This document shows positions 54,080 through 62,958 of a stretch of 64,000 nt of DNA, piece by piece. The notes under the pieces are model-generated. The model searched no databases. It saw nothing but the letters and a program-made list of their open reading frames with translations, and was not told the origin of the DNA. The first letter of the stretch is position 1. Every line of letters starts with the position of its first letter. The DNA comes from Segniliparus rugosus ATCC BAA-974 (GTDB lineage: Bacteria; Actinomycetota; Actinomycetes; Mycobacteriales; Mycobacteriaceae): the NCBI RefSeq assembly GCF_000185725.2, contig NZ_KI391954.1, positions 930,001 through 994,000 on the forward strand, given 5' to 3'. A program made the translations under genes and the position numbers.

Positions 54080-55528
54080 ATGACCGCGCTCGACATCGCC
54101 CGATGGCAGTTCGGAATCACCACGGTCTATCACTTCTTGCTGGTCCCGCTCACCATCGGCCTTGCCCCGCTCATCGCGCTGATGCAGACGGTCTGGCACG
54201 TCACGGGCGACGAGCGCTGGTACCGGATGACGAAGTTCTTCGGCAAGCTCTTCCTCATCAACTTCGCCCTCGGCGTGGCGACCGGGATCGTGCAGGAGTT
54301 CCAGTTCGGGCTCAACTGGAGCGAATACTCGCGGTTCATCGGCGATGTGTTCGGAGCGCCGCTGGCGTTGGAGGGGATCGTCGCCTTCTTCATGGAGTCC
54401 ACGTTCTTGGGCCTGTGGATCTTCGGCTGGGACCGCCTGCCGCGCCGCGCGCACCTCGCCTGCATCTGGATGGTCGCGATCGGCACCAACGCGTCGGCGT
54501 ATTTCATCATCGCCGCGAACTCGTTCATGCAGCACCCGGTCGGCGTCCGCTACAACCCCGAGAAACGCCGCGCCGAGCTCACCAGCATCTGGGAGCTGCT
54601 CACGAATAACACGACCCTCGCCGCGTTCCCGCACACCATCGCCGGGGCGTTCCTCACGGCGGGCACCTTCGTCGCGGGGATCGGGTCGTGGTGGCTGGTG
54701 AAAGAGAAAGCCGACGTCTCGGAGATGTTCCGGCCCGTCGTCCGGCTCGCGCTCTGGGTGATGGTGGCGGCGGGCGGAGCGGTGGCGATCACCGGGGACG
54801 TCCAAGGCAAGCTCATGTTCCAACAGCAGCCGATGAAGATGGCCTCCGCGGAGTCGTTGTGCCAGACCGAGACCGACCCCGATTTCTCGATCCTGACCAC
54901 CGGCACCCACAACAACTGCGCCTCGATCAGCCGCATCATCGAAGTGCCGTATGTGCTCCCGTTCCTCGCGAAAGACCAGTTCACCGGGGTCACGCTGGAA
55001 GGCGTGGAGGATCTGCAGCGAGCTGGCGTCGAGAAATACGGGCCGGGCAACTACCGGCCGAACCTCTTCGTCGCCTACTGGGCGTTCCGCGCGATGATCG
55101 GCTGGGCGCTCGGCTCGGCGGCGCTCGCCGCCGCCGGGCTCTGGCTCACCAGGGGCGGTCGGACGCCGCGCCAGGGGTGGTTCCGCAGGCTCGCCCTGTG
55201 GGCGCTCCCGACGCCCTTCCTCGCGAACAGCGCGGGCTGGGTGTTCACCGAGATGGGCCGCCAGCCTTGGGCGGTGGCCCCGAACCCGACGGGGGTGAAG
55301 GAGATCCATCTGACGGTGCAGCAGGCGGTCTCCGGGCACGCCGTCGGCGCAGTCGCCGCGTCGCTGATCGGCTTCACCCTGCTGTACGGGTTCCTCGCGG
55401 CGGTGTGGTTCGGGCTCATGCGGCGCTACGTGGTCGAGGGTCCGCTCGAACATGACGCGCATCCGCCGGGGGCGCGCGCCGAAGCGGACGAGGACGACGA
55501 GGCCAAGCCGCTGAGCTTCGCCTACTGA
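54080..55528 (+). CDS. cydA: Cytochrome bd oxidase subunit I
   Basis: A 482-residue membrane subunit that carries hemes b558, b595 and d and oxidises quinol while reducing O2 to water. His18 in TTVYHFLLVP and Met392 in EMGRQPWAV match known heme ligands. The quinol loop is short, as in actinobacteria. GAGGAG precedes ATG 54080. The enzyme supports respiration at low oxygen or when the cytochrome bc1-aa3 branch is blocked. Confidence 0.95.
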   Translation: MTALDIARWQFGITTVYHFLLVPLTIGLAPLIALMQTVWHVTGDERWYRMTKFFGKLFLINFALGVATGIVQEFQFGLNWSEYSRFIGDVFGAPLALEGIVAFFMESTFLGLWIFGWDRLPRRAHLACIWMVAIGTNASAYFIIAANSFMQHPVGVRYNPEKRRAELTSIWELLTNNTTLAAFPHTIAGAFLTAGTFVAGIGSWWLVKEKADVSEMFRPVVRLALWVMVAAGGAVAITGDVQGKLMFQQQPMKMASAESLCQTETDPDFSILTTGTHNNCASISRIIEVPYVLPFLAKDQFTGVTLEGVEDLQRAGVEKYGPGNYRPNLFVAYWAFRAMIGWALGSAALAAAGLWLTRGGRTPRQGWFRRLALWALPTPFLANSAGWVFTEMGRQPWAVAPNPTGVKEIHLTVQQAVSGHAVGAVAASLIGFTLLYGFLAAVWFGLMRRYVVEGPLEHDAHPPGARAEADEDDEAKPLSFAY

Positions 55529-55547
55529 GCGGACAAGGAGAAAAGCC

Positions 55548-56633
55548 ATGGATCTGCCGCATTTCTGGTTCTTGCTGGTCGCCGTTTTCTTCGGCGGGTA
55601 CTTCCTCTTGGAGGGCTTCGACTTCGGCGTCGGCATGCTCATGCCGATCCTCGGCCGCTCCGACGAGGTGAAACGGCGCGTGCTGCTTAACACCATCGGG
55701 CCGGTGTGGGACGGCAACGAGGTCTGGGTGATCACCGGCGCGGGCGCCATGTTCGCGGCGTTCCCGCAGTGGTACGCCACGCTCTTCTCCGGATTCTACC
55801 TGCCGCTGCTGCTGATCCTGTTCGGGCTGATCGTCCGGGTGGTCTCCATCGAATGGCGCGGCAAGATCGAGGATCCGCGCTGGCGCAGGTGGTGCGATGT
55901 CGGGATCGGCCTTGGCTCCTGGCTGCCCGCGATCCTCTGGGGCATCGCCTTCACCGACATCGCCGTCGGGGTGCCGCTGGACGAGAACGGGTACGTGACC
56001 GGCGGGCTGCCGGTTTTGTTGCGGCCCGTCGCCCTGCTGGGCGGGGCGGCGACATGCTTGCTGTTCCTGCTGCACGGCGCGGTGTTCGTGGCGCTCAAGA
56101 CAGAGGGCGAGATCCGGGTGGCGGCCCGCCGCCTCGCCGTCGGCCTCGTCGCGGGGGCGGCGCCTGTGGTCCTCCTGCTCGGCTGGACGGTCAGCTGGGC
56201 GCTCGGCGAACAGGGACGCGATATGCAATTGCCGTTCTACGCGGCCATCCTGTCTTCGGCCGCGCTCCTGGCAGCGGCGCTCGCCGTCCGCCTCGTGCGC
56301 GAGGGCTGGGCGTTCGCGCTCACCGGGGCCTCGGTGCTCGCGCTCGCCGTGCTGTTCTTCGGGTCGCTCTACCCGAACCTCGTCGCTTCCTTGCCGTATC
56401 CCGAACGCAGCGTCACCATCGAGTCCGCAGCCTCGAGCCCGTACACGCTCAAAGTCATGGCCTGGGCGGCGCTCGGGACCGCGCCGTTCGTGCTCGTCTA
56501 CCAGGGCTGGAGCTACTGGGTGTTCCGCAAGCGCATTTCCGCCGCGCAGATCCCGCCGTCCATCGGCCTGAGCCCGCGCCTGCCCGCGCCGGGCAAGGCC
56601 GGCGAGCCGGACGGGAACGCCGGGGATCGCTGA
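55548..56633 (+). CDS. cydB: Cytochrome bd oxidase subunit II
   Basis: A 361-residue polytopic partner of CydA. The N-terminus HFWFLLVAVFFGGYFLLEGF and the following GFDFGVGMLMP are family hallmarks. The start ATG follows AAGGAG and is 19 bases after cydA. It shares one base with the cydD start codon (TGATG). Confidence 0.95.
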   Translation: MDLPHFWFLLVAVFFGGYFLLEGFDFGVGMLMPILGRSDEVKRRVLLNTIGPVWDGNEVWVITGAGAMFAAFPQWYATLFSGFYLPLLLILFGLIVRVVSIEWRGKIEDPRWRRWCDVGIGLGSWLPAILWGIAFTDIAVGVPLDENGYVTGGLPVLLRPVALLGGAATCLLFLLHGAVFVALKTEGEIRVAARRLAVGLVAGAAPVVLLLGWTVSWALGEQGRDMQLPFYAAILSSAALLAAALAVRLVREGWAFALTGASVLALAVLFFGSLYPNLVASLPYPERSVTIESAASSPYTLKVMAWAALGTAPFVLVYQGWSYWVFRKRISAAQIPPSIGLSPRLPAPGKAGEPDGNAGDR

Positions 56634-58150
56634 TGCCCGCGCCGTTCGACCCGCGTTTGGCCGGAGCGAGCCGCTCGGCGCGCCGGTACCTGGTGCTCAC
56701 CGGCGCGATGGGGCTCGCGACGGCGGGCTGCGTCGTCGCTTCGGCGGTCCTGGTCTCGGCGCTCGTCGAGCGCGCGGTCTCGCCGGAGCGGCCCGGCGGC
56801 TTCGGCCCGCTCCTCGGGCTGCTCGCCTCGGTGTTCGCCGCGCGCGGCGCGATCGCCTGGCTCCACGCAAGGTACAAGCACCGGGCGGCCCCGCGAGCTG
56901 TGGCCGAGCTGCAGAACCAGCTGTTGGTCCGGATGGCCGGGGCCGACCAGCGCGTCGCCATGGAGCACCGGGGCCTCGCCGCGACGCTCGCGACGAGGGA
57001 GATCGACGGGATCCGCGCGTACCTCACGGGGTACCTGCCCGCGTTGGTGCTCTCCGCGACGGTCACGCCGGTGGCTGTCGTCGCCGTCGCCGTCCTCGAC
57101 CCGCTTTCGGGGGTCGTCGTCGCCTGCGGGATTCCGCTCGTGGTGTTGTTCATGATCCTCGTCGGCAGGTACAGCGAGGGGCGCTCGGCCAAGCGCCTCG
57201 ACGCGCTGTCGCGATTGTCCGCCGAGCTCATGGACGTGATCGCGGGGCTTGCGACGCTGCGCGCGCTGGGCAGAGAGTTCGCGCCAGCCCGACGGGTCCG
57301 CGAGCTCGGGCGCGCGCACTACCGGGCGAGCATGGCCACGTTGCGCACGGCGTTCCTCTCCGGGCTCGTGCTGGAGCTGCTCACGACATTCTGCGTCGCG
57401 CTGGTCGCGGTCGAGGTCGGGCTCCGGCTGGTGTACGGAGAGATGGGGCTTTTCGCCGGGCTCGCGGCGCTCGTCCTCGCCCCGGAGGCGTATCTGCCGA
57501 TCCGCGCGATGGGCGCGCAGTTCCACGCGGCGCAGGACGGCGTGGCCGCGTGCGCGAAGACGTTCGAGCTGTTGGACCAGCTGCCCGCCCGGCCGAGAGG
57601 GAATCGGGTCGGTGACGCGGCCGCCGCGCTGCAGTTGCGCTCGGTCACCGTCTCGGGCCGGGACGGGAGCGCCCCGCAGGGACTCGGAGCCGTCCTGCGC
57701 CCCGGCGAGATCACCGCGCTGGTCGGCGCGAACGGGAGCGGCAAGTCCACGGCGTTGCGCGTGCTGCTCGGGCTGGTCGTCCCCGACGAAGGGGAGGCGC
57801 TGCTCGGCGACGTGCCGATCGGCGAGCTCGATCCGGCCTGGTGGTGGGGGCAGGTCCGCTGGGTTCCGCAGGCTCCGCCGCCGTCGCAGACGGGCGGGGG
57901 GCTCTCGCTCGGCGAGGCGCAGCGCGTCGCGCTCGCCCGCGCGCTGGACTCCCCGGCGCGGGTCTTCCTGCTCGACGAGCCAACGGCGCATTTGGACGCG
58001 CTCGCCGAGGCCGAAGTCGTCGGCGCGCTGCGGGCGAAGGCGCGGGCCGGGGCGACGGTCGTGGTGGTCTCGCACCGCGCCGCGCTCGTCGAGGCCGCAG
58101 ACCATGTGGTGCGGGTTGGCGTCGCGGAGCGGGCGGTCGCCCATGCCTGA
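56633..58150 (+). CDS. cydD: ABC transporter CydD, cytochrome bd assembly
   Basis: A 505-residue half-transporter with an N-terminal six-helix domain (to about residue 320). The ATPase has Walker A LVGANGSGKST, signature LSLGEAQRVALARAL and Walker B VFLLDEPTAHLD. CydDC exports thiols needed to assemble the bd oxidase. The gene overlaps cydB by one base and cydC by eight. Confidence 0.92.
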   Translation: MPAPFDPRLAGASRSARRYLVLTGAMGLATAGCVVASAVLVSALVERAVSPERPGGFGPLLGLLASVFAARGAIAWLHARYKHRAAPRAVAELQNQLLVRMAGADQRVAMEHRGLAATLATREIDGIRAYLTGYLPALVLSATVTPVAVVAVAVLDPLSGVVVACGIPLVVLFMILVGRYSEGRSAKRLDALSRLSAELMDVIAGLATLRALGREFAPARRVRELGRAHYRASMATLRTAFLSGLVLELLTTFCVALVAVEVGLRLVYGEMGLFAGLAALVLAPEAYLPIRAMGAQFHAAQDGVAACAKTFELLDQLPARPRGNRVGDAAAALQLRSVTVSGRDGSAPQGLGAVLRPGEITALVGANGSGKSTALRVLLGLVVPDEGEALLGDVPIGELDPAWWWGQVRWVPQAPPPSQTGGGLSLGEAQRVALARALDSPARVFLLDEPTAHLDALAEAEVVGALRAKARAGATVVVVSHRAALVEAADHVVRVGVAERAVAHA

Positions 58151-59855
58151 CCAGCAGTCAGAGGAGCTGGGGGCCGCGCCGGTTCGCGGGGGACTGCGAC
58201 GGGCGCTCGCGCTCCTCTCGCTGCGGCCAGCGCAGGTGGTCGGGGCGGTCGGCACGGGCGTCGCGACGCATCTGTCCGCGCTCGGGCTTACGGCGCTCTC
58301 GGGCTGGTTGATCCTGCGCGCGTGGCAGATGCCGCCGGTGCTCTTTCTCTCGGTCGCCATCGTCGCGGTGCGCGCGCTGGGGCTCTCGCGCGGCCTGTTC
58401 CGCTATCTCGACCGCCTGGCCGCGCACCGGATCGCGCTCGGCGGGCTCGTCGGCGCGCGCGAACGGGTGTATGTGGCGCTGGCCTCGGGGGACCCCGCCG
58501 CGACGTACGGCCTGCGCCGGGGGGAGCTCGCCGAGCGGCTCGGCGCGGACCTCGACGCAGTCGGCGACGCAGTGGTGCGGGCGCTGCTGCCCATCGCGGT
58601 CGCCGTCGTGACGGCGGCTTCGGCGGTCGCGGCGATGGCGCTTTTCGCCCCGGCTGCGGCCGTCGCGCTGCTCGTGATCGCGGTGCTCGTGGTGGGCGTG
58701 GTCCCCGCGCTGTCCGCGCGGGCGGCTCGCGCCGACGAGGAGGCGGGCGCGCTCGCCCAGACCAGATACGCCGCCGAGGCGGTCGCAGTCCTGGAGCACG
58801 CCGACGAGCTCCAAGTCGCCGGGAAGCTCCCGAAGGCGTTGGCCGCGCTCGGCGAAGCGCAGGCCGAGGTGGTCGCCGCGCGGGATGGCGCGGCCAAATC
58901 GCACGCGTGGGCCGCCGCAGGCGTGCCGCTCGGCTCCGGGCTCGCCGTGCTCGCGGTGTTCCTCGACCCCGACGTGGTCCGATCGGCGGCGGCGAGCCCC
59001 ACGCTGCTCGGGGTGGCGGTGTTTTTGGCGCTCGCCGCGTTCGACGCCGCCTCCGGTTTGCCCGAGGCGGCCCAGCGGCTGGTCGCGTCGCGGTCGGCTG
59101 CGGCCAGGGTGGTGGCGCTGCTCGACGAGGCGGGCGGCGAAACCGGGGGAGCGCCCGCGCAGGACCGCCCGCAGGTCCCGTCCGCCGCGCCGCGCGTCCG
59201 CGCGGCCGAGCTGCGAATCGGCTGGCCGGGCGGGCGGCAGAGACGGCTCGGGAGCTTCGAGATCGAACCCGGAGACCGGCTCGCGGTGCTCGGCCCGAGC
59301 GGCAGCGGCAAGACGACGCTCCTCTTGACGCTCGCCGGGCTCTTGCGGCCGAGGGGCGGCGAGCTGCTCGGGCTGTCGGACGACCCGGCGCTCCTGCCCG
59401 GCCAGATCGCCTATTTCCCCGAGGACGGCCACCTGTTCGCCACCACGGTCCGAGAGAATCTTCTGGTCGCCAATGGTTCGGCCAGCGCGGACGAGGTCGA
59501 GCGGGCACTCGCCTCCGTGGGCATGTCGGACTGGGCCCGTTCGCTTCCCTGTGGCGTGGACACTGTGCTGGTGGGCGGGGCGGAGGCAGTCTCGGCGGGG
59601 CAGCGCCGACGGCTGCTGCTGGCGCGGGCGCTGCTCTCGCGGGCCCCGATCCTGCTCCTGGACGAGCCGACCGAGCATCTCGACAGAGAGTCGTCCTCAG
59701 CCTTGTTGCGCGCGCTGCTCGACCCCGACCATGGCTTGGTCCCGGTCGGGCGCACGGTGATCCTCGCGACGCATCACCGGGAGGCGGTCTCGGGCCGCCG
59801 CGCCCTGGATTTCGCCCCGGACGCGGGCGCCGCATGGCCGCCGCCGTTGGGCTGA
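58143..59855 (+). CDS. cydC: ABC transporter CydC, cytochrome bd assembly
   Basis: A 570-residue half-transporter, partner of CydD. The helical domain comes first, then Walker A VLGPSGSGKTT near residue 385, a degenerate signature VSAGQRRRLLLARAL, and Walker B ILLLDEPTEHLD. In many ABC heterodimers one ATP site is degenerate, which fits the VSAGQ here. It ends 56 bp before the GntR regulator gene. Confidence 0.92.
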   Translation: MPDQQSEELGAAPVRGGLRRALALLSLRPAQVVGAVGTGVATHLSALGLTALSGWLILRAWQMPPVLFLSVAIVAVRALGLSRGLFRYLDRLAAHRIALGGLVGARERVYVALASGDPAATYGLRRGELAERLGADLDAVGDAVVRALLPIAVAVVTAASAVAAMALFAPAAAVALLVIAVLVVGVVPALSARAARADEEAGALAQTRYAAEAVAVLEHADELQVAGKLPKALAALGEAQAEVVAARDGAAKSHAWAAAGVPLGSGLAVLAVFLDPDVVRSAAASPTLLGVAVFLALAAFDAASGLPEAAQRLVASRSAAARVVALLDEAGGETGGAPAQDRPQVPSAAPRVRAAELRIGWPGGRQRRLGSFEIEPGDRLAVLGPSGSGKTTLLLTLAGLLRPRGGELLGLSDDPALLPGQIAYFPEDGHLFATTVRENLLVANGSASADEVERALASVGMSDWARSLPCGVDTVLVGGAEAVSAGQRRRLLLARALLSRAPILLLDEPTEHLDRESSSALLRALLDPDHGLVPVGRTVILATHHREAVSGRRALDFAPDAGAAWPPPLG

Positions 59856-59885
59856 CGGCCAGGGCGGGCCTTCTCCGCCGCCCGG

Positions 59886-59915
59886 CCATGTCGTAATGTT
59901 AACATTACGACATGG
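59886..59915. promoter_or_regulatory. Perfect 30-bp palindrome over the gntR start, autoregulatory operator with leaderless promoter
   Basis: 59886-59900 and 59901-59915 are exact reverse complements, with the centre at GTTAAC. The ATG of the GntR gene (59912-59914) is inside the right arm. TAACAT at 59900-59905 can act as -10, placing transcription start on the ATG. Binding of the regulator would cover promoter and start together. This is the longest perfect palindrome I find in the window. Confidence 0.8.
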
Positions 59916-60580
59916 AAAGGACAGCGGACCGCATCCGCCCCGCCCGTCGCAGAGGACTCGCGGACGAGGTCGCCGACCGGATCCGAGAGGCCGTGTTCTC
60001 CGGGGTGTACCAGCCGGGGGCGCAGCTGCGCGAGGTCGAGCTGGCCGAGGCGCTCGGGGTCAGCCGGGGGCCGGTGCGCGAGGCGCTGCTGCGGCTGGAG
60101 CGCGAGGGGCTGGTGCGCGGCGAATGGCACCGGGGGACTTCGGTCACGGCCTTCTCCGCCGAGGACCTGGAGGAACTGCACAGCCTGCGCGAGGCCTTGG
60201 AGCGGCTCGCGGTCGAGCAGGCGGTGGCGCGGGCCTCGGACGAGGGCCTCCAGGCGGTGGAGCGAGCGGCGGAACGGATGGCGCGGGCCTCGGACGCGCA
60301 CGAGATGGTCCGCTGCGATATCGCCTTCCACGACGCCGTCTACGCCGCGGCCCGGCATCGGCTGCTGGCGGAGGCGTGGCAGTCGATCCGGGGCCGAGTC
60401 CATCTGTTCATGCTCGGCAGGATGGGGGCGGGCGTCGAAGGCTACCTCGCGCATATGCCCGACGAGCACCGCCAGCTCGCCGCCGCGCTGCGCGCGCGGG
60501 ACGCCGAGGCGGCGTTCGGGCTCTTCGCGGCCCACCGGCGCAACGCCTTCGAGACGCTCAAGGCCGCGACGGACCGATGA
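59912..60580 (+). CDS. GntR-family regulator, FadR subfamily (FCD domain)
   Basis: A 222-residue regulator. The winged helix covers residues 15-80 with ELAEALGVSRGPVREALLRL, and an all-helical FCD ligand domain follows. Its metal-binding His appear as CDIAFHDAVYAAA and DEHRQLAAAL, with a further His in AAHRRNAF. FCD domains sense small organic acids. The message is probably leaderless, and the operator is described separately. It overlaps the transporter gene by four bases (ATGA), which makes that transporter the probable target. Confidence 0.9.
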   Translation: MERTADRIRPARRRGLADEVADRIREAVFSGVYQPGAQLREVELAEALGVSRGPVREALLRLEREGLVRGEWHRGTSVTAFSAEDLEELHSLREALERLAVEQAVARASDEGLQAVERAAERMARASDAHEMVRCDIAFHDAVYAAARHRLLAEAWQSIRGRVHLFMLGRMGAGVEGYLAHMPDEHRQLAAALRARDAEAAFGLFAAHRRNAFETLKAATDR

Positions 60581-61518
60581 GCGGCGTGCTCGACGGCTTC
60601 GCCGTCATTTTCGTGCTGGTCGGCATCGGTTACCTCGCGGCGCGGTTCCGTTTGCTCGGCGAACACGGCGTCGACGTGCTCGCCCGCGTCGTCTATTACA
60701 TCGCCACCCCGGCGTTGCTGTTCGAGATGCTGGCGAAGACCCCGACGGACAAGGTCTTCTCGCCCGAAATCCTCGTGGCGGGGGCGGCGGTGCTCGTGGT
60801 CGCGGCGGCGTGCTTCGCGGTCGCGCGATGGCTTTGGGGCGGGGATCTGCAGTCGAGCGTGCTCAGCATGCTCGCCGCCTCGTACTCCAACTCGACCAAC
60901 CTCGGCATCCCGATCGCCACGTTCATCCTGGGCGGGCAGCAGTACGTGACGCCGCTCGTGCTCTTCCAGATGGTCGTCTACCAGCCGTTCGCGATCATGC
61001 TGCTCAGCCTCGGCCGCCCGGCAGAGGGGCAGGGCGCGCGCGAGCAGAGGAGCCTCGCGGACGCGCTGCGGGGCTTCGCGAACCCGATGCTGCTCGGCGG
61101 GGCGTGCGGGGTGGCCGTGAGCGCGGCGGGCTGGTCGCGGCCCGCGTTCCTGGACTCCTCCCTCGCCATGGTCGGCGCGATGACCGTGCCCTCGGCGCTG
61201 CTGGTCTTCGGCATGTCCTTCGTCGGCGACGCGGCGTTCGACCGGGAGAGGTCCGCCAAGCGGGAGCTTTGGCTCGTCGTCGCGCTCAAGAGCGCCGTGT
61301 ACCCGCTCGCCGCGTACCTGCTCGCGAAATTCGCCTTCGGCCTGGACGCGCCCGAGGTGCTCGCCGCCACCGTGCTCGCCGCCCTGCCGACCGCGAACAT
61401 GGTGTACGTCCTCGCGGTGCGCTACGGACGGGGCAAGAGCCTGGCCCGCGACGCCTCGCTGATCACCACGCTGCTCTCGATCCCCGTGGTGTTCGCCATC
61501 GTCTGGCTGCTCGGATAA
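60577..61518 (+). CDS. AEC-family transporter (auxin efflux carrier fold)
   Basis: A 313-residue protein with about ten transmembrane helices in two halves: first half GFAVIFVLVGIGYLAARF through the NSTNLGIPIA crossover, second half with ANPMLLGGACG and the ALPTANMVYVLA crossover. Bacterial members carry malate, malonate or similar acids. The overlapping GntR/FCD regulator, whose class senses organic acids, supports a carboxylate substrate. Confidence 0.85.
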   Translation: MSGVLDGFAVIFVLVGIGYLAARFRLLGEHGVDVLARVVYYIATPALLFEMLAKTPTDKVFSPEILVAGAAVLVVAAACFAVARWLWGGDLQSSVLSMLAASYSNSTNLGIPIATFILGGQQYVTPLVLFQMVVYQPFAIMLLSLGRPAEGQGAREQRSLADALRGFANPMLLGGACGVAVSAAGWSRPAFLDSSLAMVGAMTVPSALLVFGMSFVGDAAFDRERSAKRELWLVVALKSAVYPLAAYLLAKFAFGLDAPEVLAATVLAALPTANMVYVLAVRYGRGKSLARDASLITTLLSIPVVFAIVWLLG

Positions 61519-61521
61519 CCC

Positions 61522-62220
61522 CTACCGGGGGAGCACAACGCAGTCCTTATGCACCGGATGCTGCGTGCTGTAACCGGGGAGGTGCGCGCGGTCGAGGCAG
61601 GCTTGGGTCAGGGCGACGACCGCGATGTCCCCGACGCGGCGCGGGTCGCTCAACGTCAGGTCAGGGTCCCATATCGCGCAAACCCCCTTGACTGTGCCGT
61701 GGAAGAGCTTCGTGCAATGGCTGTTGATGCTCTCGGCGACAGCGCGCGGGAAACAGCCGTCGCGCAGCATGTACGTGTCTGCTTTCCCATGCGGCTGGAC
61801 TACGAAATAGTTGTCGACCTGGGCGCAGTCGTTCGAGCCTTGGGAGTAGTTCCGCAACCAGGCTCCCTCCCAATGGGGCTGGGCCGCGCCGCTTCGCGAC
61901 GGGGCGGCGGTGGTTCTGGTGACTGTTGAGGTCACCGTGGCGGTCGTCGGCCGAGGCCGCCAGCTCGTCGTGGCGGTCGTCCGGGCGGATGTGGCAGTCA
62001 AGTGGGAGGATCTGGGCAAGAGTGAACGTTTGACCGACGATATTCCTGTCGCGGCCAGACCGATCATGCAGCAGAGCGCGAGCGCCGCGACCCCCGAGGC
62101 GACGAGATACCACTTCGCCTTCGACATGGAACGCTCCAGGTTGGAGTGTCGCGGGCAAGTGCGCGCGGAATTGCGGCAGAACGTTCCGTCCCGGTTTTTG
62201 GCATTGCACCGCTCGTCCAT
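61522..62220 (-). CDS. Membrane-anchored protein with N-terminal Cys/His motif, unknown function
   Basis: A 232-residue protein. The first 26 residues hold a zinc-finger-like Cys/His set (ERCNAKNRDGTFCRNSARTC, then RHS). One transmembrane helix follows near residues 38-60 (WYLVASGVAALALCCMIGLA). Then come a Thr/Ser/Arg-rich stalk and an extracellular C-terminal domain with several Cys. The ATG at 62220 has AGGAG seven bases before it in a duplicated form. An ATG at codon 32 would remove the Cys motif. No family is recognised. Confidence 0.72.
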   Translation of the reverse strand: MDERCNAKNRDGTFCRNSARTCPRHSNLERSMSKAKWYLVASGVAALALCCMIGLAATGISSVKRSLLPRSSHLTATSARTTATTSWRPRPTTATVTSTVTRTTAAPSRSGAAQPHWEGAWLRNYSQGSNDCAQVDNYFVVQPHGKADTYMLRDGCFPRAVAESINSHCTKLFHGTVKGVCAIWDPDLTLSDPRRVGDIAVVALTQACLDRAHLPGYSTQHPVHKDCVVLPR

Positions 62221-62253
62221 ATTTTTCTCCTGTCGGGATTTTTCTCCTGTCGG
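62221..62253 (-). repeat. Tandem duplication of a ribosome-binding segment
   Basis: 62221-62236 and 62238-62253 are identical 16-base units with one base between them. Read on the minus strand each contains CCGACAGGAGAAAAAT, so AGGAG occurs twice, once at seven bases before the start and once a unit further upstream. The proximal copy is the functional site. Confidence 0.85.
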
Positions 62254-62380
62254 ATGAAAATATAGTCACCAAGGTAGACGGCGTGTATCGGCCCGAACAA
62301 AGAAATGGACGCGATGCGTCAAACCGGCAGGGCCGGCCGTCGCTTCGTGTGCGCGAGGGCCGGGCTGAACTGTCGGCCAG

Positions 62381-62872
62381 TCAGCCTCGGACCAGCTCGA
62401 ACAGGGGGATCAGCCGAGCCGTCTTCGCCTGGTAGTCGGTGAAATACGGGGCTCGGGCGAGCAGCGCGGCCCACACCTCTTCCCGTTCGGGGCCGGTCAG
62501 CTCACGAGCGGTGACGGCGCGCGTCTGGGTCCCGACTTCGACCCTGGCGGCAGGGTTCGCGCGGAGGTTGTGCGCCCACGCGGGGTCGTTCGGCCCGCCC
62601 GCGAACGAGCCGACCAAGTACCAGCGCTCCTCGTGGTCGAGGTAGAACAGGGGGACGGCCCGCTCCTTGCCGGTTTTCGCGCCCACAACGTGCAGCACCA
62701 GCCAGTTCTGCCCCGTGAGCGGTCCCTCGACGATCCGCCCGCCGTTCGCGCGCAAGTGCGCGATGAAGTTGTCGTTGATAGCGCCCAGCACCGAGGCCGG
62801 GGCGGCGTGCGCGTCGCTGATCGTCCGGCTGGGATCGAGCGGCAATGACGTGGTCGGCCTGTTCTCCGGCAT
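62381..62872 (-). CDS. Ddn-like deazaflavin (F420)-dependent nitroreductase family protein
   Basis: A 163-residue split-barrel protein. Core motifs are GQNWLVLHVVGAKTGKERAVPL with the F420-phosphate lysine region, YLVGSFAGGPNDPAWAHNL, and ANPAARVEVG. M. tuberculosis Ddn and its relatives reduce quinones with F420H2. The ATG at 62872 starts PENRPTTSLPLDP. The frame is open further upstream but becomes low in similarity. It stands alone, upstream of the gap before thiC. Confidence in the family is high and in the substrate low. Confidence 0.85.
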   Translation of the reverse strand: MPENRPTTSLPLDPSRTISDAHAAPASVLGAINDNFIAHLRANGGRIVEGPLTGQNWLVLHVVGAKTGKERAVPLFYLDHEERWYLVGSFAGGPNDPAWAHNLRANPAARVEVGTQTRAVTARELTGPEREEVWAALLARAPYFTDYQAKTARLIPLFELVRG

Positions 62873-62958
62873 GGCTCTCTTTTCGCTCGGTCGTCGGGTG
62901 CCAATGCATTGGAACCCGACGACCGGGCGAAATATTCCGCATCGGCCGCAGCGAGGTG

